Assembly: GCA_973895155.1 (NCBI GenBank)
Contig: OZ316893.1
Span: 16,988,001-17,052,000 of the forward strand
DNA: 64,000 nt
Reading direction: 5' to 3'
Origin: Marsupella aquatica
Lineage: Eukaryota > Marchantiophyta
Below are positions 59,661 through 64,000 of this stretch, in pieces; within the stretch, counting starts at the first letter, position 1, and every line of letters starts with the position of its first letter. The position numbers and the translations under genes are program-made. The notes under the pieces were generated by a model. That model worked only from the letters and a program-made list of their open reading frames with translations. It made no database searches and was not told where the DNA came from.

Positions 59661-62600
59661 TCACCAATAGTCCCTGCAGGAACACAATCCGTTTTCAAAA
59701 TGATGGAAGCGATTGGCATCTCTTACAATGATAGATCGTCCAACTAACTTTCCAATGAACTTTGTGGCAGTGTGACAGTCTCCACACACTCTCAAGTTCT
59801 TGAAAATGCGGATTGGAGTGTTGGGTGGCGTACTAATGAGCCCAAATGCTATAGCCAGTTTCTCACTGTGGTGAGACAACTGAAGTATCTTTTCTTCCTT
59901 ACTTACATTGCGCAGTACAAAACTGACATCTGGAACATAGCCTGCCTCCTCCATCTTTCCACTTAATCTCTGTAGTTCAGCAGTGATCTCCTTTATTTGA
60001 GGATGTCCTTGGTCGTCCACAGTAAATGAATGCATTTGGTTGTTAACCTCTATCCAAGTACAGCCAGGCTGCTTCTTCAAACCCCTTGCGGACCTCTGGA
60101 GTTGTATATTTGCACTGCTTCCCCACTTGCCAGCAGCAGCGTATATATTTGACAAAAGTACATAACATGCATCATTCCCTGTGTCAGATTCCAAAACTAT
60201 TTTAGCGATTCGCTCTCCCATTTCTACATTACTATGAATTCTGCACGCCCCAAGGAGGGGCATCCATACTGTAGTATTTGGTTCGAGTCTGGCCTCGATG
60301 ACATCCTCTGCCTCATGCAGACGGCCAGCACGGCCAAGAAGATCAACCAGACAGGTATGGTGCTCTGCAGTGGGACAAATATTGCACACTGACGTCATGT
60401 ATTCCAAGCAGTGCAAGCCTTCGTCAACCAGCCCAGCATGGCTACAAGCTGACAGAAGAGAGACGAAAGTGACCCTATCCATCGCCACACCTTCTTGGCT
60501 CATTTGTTCGAAAAGTTCGAGAGCAGCGTATGCATCACCATGCATGGCGTATCCTCCAAGCATCACGTTCCAAGAGACCACATCACGTATGGACATCTTG
60601 TTGAAAATTCTTTGTGCATCCTCTAGGCTCCCACACTTGGCATACATGTCCACAAGGCTATTGGCTACAAAAGCATCGGACTCCCACCCACTTTGGATGA
60701 TCTGATCGTGAACGCGTCTGCCTTCTTCAAGAGCTGAAACACTTGCACATGCATTAAGGATTCCCACAAAGGTGTAAGGATTTGGTTCCACCCCTACCAG
60801 TTGCATCTGCCGAGAAAGGTCTAATGCCTTCAGCCCTTGCCCACATCGCACATATCCCAAAATCAGGGCACTCCAAGCAACCACGCTGGGTTTAGGAATC
60901 TTGTTGAACACTCTCCATGCGTCTTCTATGCTGCCACATTTGACATACATGTCAATGAGGCAACTACCAACAAATGCATCAGACTCATAACCTCTTTGAA
61001 TTATCTGTTCATGTACACGTCTGCCTTCTTTGAGCGCATATTCACTTGAACATGCATTAAGCATTCCCACAAAGGTAATTGGGTTCGGTTCCACTCCCTC
61101 CACCATCATTTGTCGAGATAGTTCTAGTGCTTCCTGCTGCCGTCCACATTTGACATACCCGGCGATCATCATACTCCAAGCAACGACATTGCGCTTAGAC
61201 ATCCTGTTAAATATGTTGCGAGCATCATCTATGCTCCCACATTTTGCATACATGCCAATGAGGCTGTTACCCACAAACAGATCTGCCTCATAACCTCTTT
61301 GAATAATCTGCTCATGAATTTTCCTGCCTACTTCAAGTTCTGCTGTGCTAGTGCATGCATTGACAACCCCCGCAAAGCAAATAGGGTCTGGGTTCACACC
61401 ATTCTCCTGCATTTGTCTATATAGCTCCAATGCCCTCTGTCCTTGCCCATACTTCACATATCCCAGTATAATAGAACTCCAAGAAACCACATCACGTTTC
61501 GGCATTTTGTTGAACACTTTCCAAGCATCCTCTGGGCTTCCACACTTGGTATACATGTCAACAAGGCTGCTACCCATGATTGCATCAGATTCCCAACACC
61601 TTTTGATGATCTCTGCATGAGCTGATCTCCCTTCTTCAAGTGCTGTAACACTAGCACATGCATTAAGGACTCTTACAAAGGTATGAAAATTTGGATCAAT
61701 CCCTTCACGCTGCATCTTATAGTACAATTCCAATACCTTCTGGCCCTGCCCACACCGTGCATAACCCTGAAGCAAGGCACTCCAAGCAGGCATGTTGCGT
61801 GTTCCTATCTTGTTGAACACTCTCTCTGCTTCACTCATGCTCCCACACTTGGCATACATATCGATGAGGCTATGACCGACAAACCCATTCATCTCGTAAC
61901 CTCTTTGAAGAATTTGCTCGTGTACATGTCTGCCTTCTTCAAGTGCCGGTATAATGGCACAGGCATTGAGAACCCCAACAAAGGTGAAAGCGTTTGGTTC
62001 TATCCCTTCTTGTTGCATTTTTTGGTAAAGTTGTAATGCCTTCAGCCCCTGTCCACATCTCACATGTCCTAAAATCATGGTGCTCCAGGCTACCACACTG
62101 CATTTTGGGATCTTGTTAAAAACAATACAAGCGTCCTCTATGCTCCCACATTTGACATACATATCAACGAGAGAACTTCCCACAAAGACATGGGACTCAA
62201 ACCCTTTTTGGATGATCATTTTATGAACACGCTTGCCTTCTTCTAGAGCCATTTCGCTGGCACATGCATTCAGCATCCCGACAAATGCTACAGAGTTTGG
62301 TTCCACCCCTTCCCGCTGCATTTGCCGAGAGAGTTTTAATGCTTCGCTTCCTCGCCCACATTTCACAAATCCCAGAATCATAGCATTCCACGCAACCACA
62401 TTTTTGGTGGACATATTGTTGAAAACTCTGCTAGCATCCTCAATGCTCCCACATTTGGCATACATATCAACAAGACTCGTACCGATATATACATTCAAGT
62501 CACAGGAACTGTTTCGAATATGTGCATGAATGCGTCTACCCTCTTCGAGAGCTCCTAAACTAGCACATGCATTCAGGACTGGAAGGAAAGTGAACTTGTC

Positions 62601-63388
62601 AGGATACAAGCCCTCTTGTTGCATTTGCTGAAAAAGTTTCAGTACTTCTTCGTATTTCCTTGCCTTGGCATTTCTTGCAAGCTTTTGATTCCATGTGATA
62701 ACGCTTGATTGAACTGGCACTGGTCTTATTGCAGACAGCTTGACCTTCACCCATGGGGGCCTCAATTTGCTGTCTATCCAAAGCGACGCAGATGACTTCT
62801 TATGCTTGAAATCTGGATTCCTTGCACTCACCTACGAAAAGAACTCCAATTCAGAAATGCTGTCAATTCTTTCAAAGCCCACAAAATAGAAATACGTGCC
62901 AGTGTCTTATAATTCAAACGGGTTGGCTTTTCCCAGAAGTCCCGCGATTTAGAATTTACCTTCTCCGGCCTGTGATCCCACCACTGAGAAGGGTTCTCGA
63001 AGAAACTTTTCCATAGTTTTTCCACTATCTCCTTCTGGCCCGAAACATTTCCAGAGGAAACTAAAATCCCCGATAAATGAATTGAACTCTTGCCCGCTGA
63101 CGATCTACCTCTCCGGCCAGAAATAACTGGCGACCTGGATGTTTTTGTATTTACAACACTGGAAAAGCCACTAACTCCACGCCACGATCCCGCCGAATAA
63201 TTACGCACAGGAGATACAACACCCTCGGCTTCTGAACGCCCCACAATTTCAACACTGATCCAAAATGTCCATTTATTCTCGTTCTCACGGACGAACGTGC
63301 GCAAGGCTTGGCCAAAGATTGACTGAAGTGACCAGTGACTGGCTCTACACAGTGAGCCTCTACAAGCACCTGGCCACCAAAGCGGCAT
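59661..63388 (-). CDS. PPR-DYW RNA editing factor with an N-terminal OSB-type PDF motif
   Basis: The main exon 59661-62831 (1056 codons) joins exon 62960-63388 through a phase-0 128-bp intron (donor GAG-AAG/GTAAAT, acceptor TTCGTAG). About seven PLS triads, each marked by YxKCGS, make up most of the protein. Then come the E region (LLGRAGRLHEAE), a PG box (KKQPGCTWIEV) and a complete DYW deaminase domain: HSEKLA as the H-x-E site, CGDCH, FHHFENGLCSC and final DYW. DYW proteins convert C to U in organellar RNA. The joined N-terminus reads LWKSFFENPSQWWD, R-EK, NPDFKHK, LWID, PPWV: the PDF motif of OSB organellar ssDNA-binding proteins. The true start is uncertain: ATG at 63388 has an upstream stop in frame, and an earlier exon with a transit peptide may exist. 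Confidence 0.85.
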
Positions 63389-63860
63389 TTGGTGCGGTTG
63401 TCAGAAAACTCCATAGTTCCCCATTTGTTCCAGCTTTCTCAAGTTCACGGTGAGCCTATGCTGAGAAGCGGCTTGTTGCCCAACTCGGACTGTACTCCAA
63501 CAGCTTTATCTATCAGAATCGTAGCAAATACCCCAAGCGCAAAGGAATACCTTCATTTGCCAATCTCACTGCGCAATCTCAATACTGGAATACAGCAAAC
63601 ACCACGGTCATCAAAGCTCCTCCTCTGTAATCCTAAACTCAGACCTGTCCTCCACACTAAGAAATTGCCCAATGTTGCTTCCTGGAGTTTCTGAACAAGC
63701 ACCTTCGACCTCAACTCTGCGACAACCGGAGACTCTTTCATTTTTCCTCTTCTTTGTCCTCTCTCGCCAAGTCTCCTCCCTCCCATTTGAGGTCAGGTTG
63801 TCATGCTCTCTTTGTGAAATATAAATCCAAGTGAAGAGCGTAGTCTAATCCTCCTTCGCA
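63389..63860. other. Upstream of the PPR gene; possible 5' exon on the minus strand
   Basis: A minus-strand open stretch at 63553-63786 is rich in Arg, Leu and Ser, as organelle transit peptides are. It meets a donor-like AAG/GTATTC at about 63551. It could be an untranslated or transit-peptide exon; its frame ends in TGA just before that site. Not proved. Confidence 0.35.
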
Positions 63861-63935
63861 GAGGAGTAAATGTAGCTCAAGCGCTTCTCTGGATGCGAGA
63901 GGTGCGGGGATCGACATCCCGTATCTTCACTCCCT
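63861..63935 (+). repeat. tRNA-like (SINE head) sequence
   Basis: An A-box-like TAGCTCAAGCG (63873 on) is followed about 33 bases later by a B-box-like GGATCGACATCC (63908 on). A T-arm stem CGGG/CCCG and weakly pairing ends GAGGAGT and ACTCCCTC are present. The spacing and boxes match an RNA polymerase III internal promoter. No good anticodon stem-loop is seen, so a tRNA-derived SINE or tRNA relic is more likely than a working tRNA. Confidence 0.5.
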
Positions 63936-64000
63936 CGGAAAACTAACACGATCATTCCGTGTGGATCCATGTAACATCTCTTGAATGTGAAAGCAAGTCA

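Noticed and set aside
63861-63935. Functional tRNA gene
   Set aside because: A and B boxes are good, but no clear anticodon stem-loop and a bulged acceptor stem.

Overview
The window is a plant nuclear genome segment that is mostly nested transposable elements, with a gene-bearing part at the right end. Support for a plant: plant-type TTTAGGG telomere units, Ty1/copia and LINE elements with plant-style ORF1, a LEA-2 gene, an EDM2-like PHD fragment, a thylakoid-type twin-arginine protein and a long PPR-DYW editing factor made of near-uniform PPR triads. The PPR style and element load suggest a fern or another non-flowering vascular plant. That placement is inference; species cannot be read from the sequence.

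Left third (1-30.9 kb): one LINE (LINE-1, + strand) runs from beyond the left edge to an A-rich tail near 30.9 kb. It is split by four LTR retrotransposons. Copia-4 (minus strand, 4446-6393) is itself cut by repeat element A (1-4445). Copia-1 (6546-12337), copia-3 (14042-20827) and copia-2 (22310-27865) each have two LTRs and exact 5-bp target duplications (CTTAC, CTCTC, TGATC). Removing copia-1 and copia-2 restores the LINE reading frame at those sites.

Middle (31-53 kb): a structurally complete three-exon LEA-2 gene (minus, 31386-32914) sits just past LINE-1. A second, decayed LINE (LINE-2) follows from about 35 to 47.5 kb. It is split by element B (35871-42966, duplication CTTCT), which interrupts the ORF1 zinc knuckle, and it ends at element C (from 47500). 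A, B and C are copies of one family: TG...CA ends, a 5-bp duplication proved for B, and a conserved coding region of unknown function with a coiled coil. No LTR pair, reverse transcriptase, integrase or transposase is visible. Element B carries a further 2.3-kb insertion with its own 5-bp duplication CTCTC.

Right part (53-64 kb): an EDM2-like PHD pseudogene (53512-54087), a two-exon gene for a small predicted thylakoid-lumen protein (57391-58474), and a large minus-strand PPR-DYW gene (59661-63388). The N-terminus of the PPR protein, read across a 128-bp intron, carries a PDF motif of the kind known from organellar single-stranded DNA-binding (OSB) proteins. The likely OSB-PPR-DYW fusion and the A/B/C family are the most unusual items. 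A precise 28-bp (TTTAGGG)4 insertion inside the copia-3 integrase is also notable. Most retroelement reading frames are broken, often by C-to-T or G-to-A type stops, so expressed function is expected mainly from the LEA-2, thylakoid and PPR genes.
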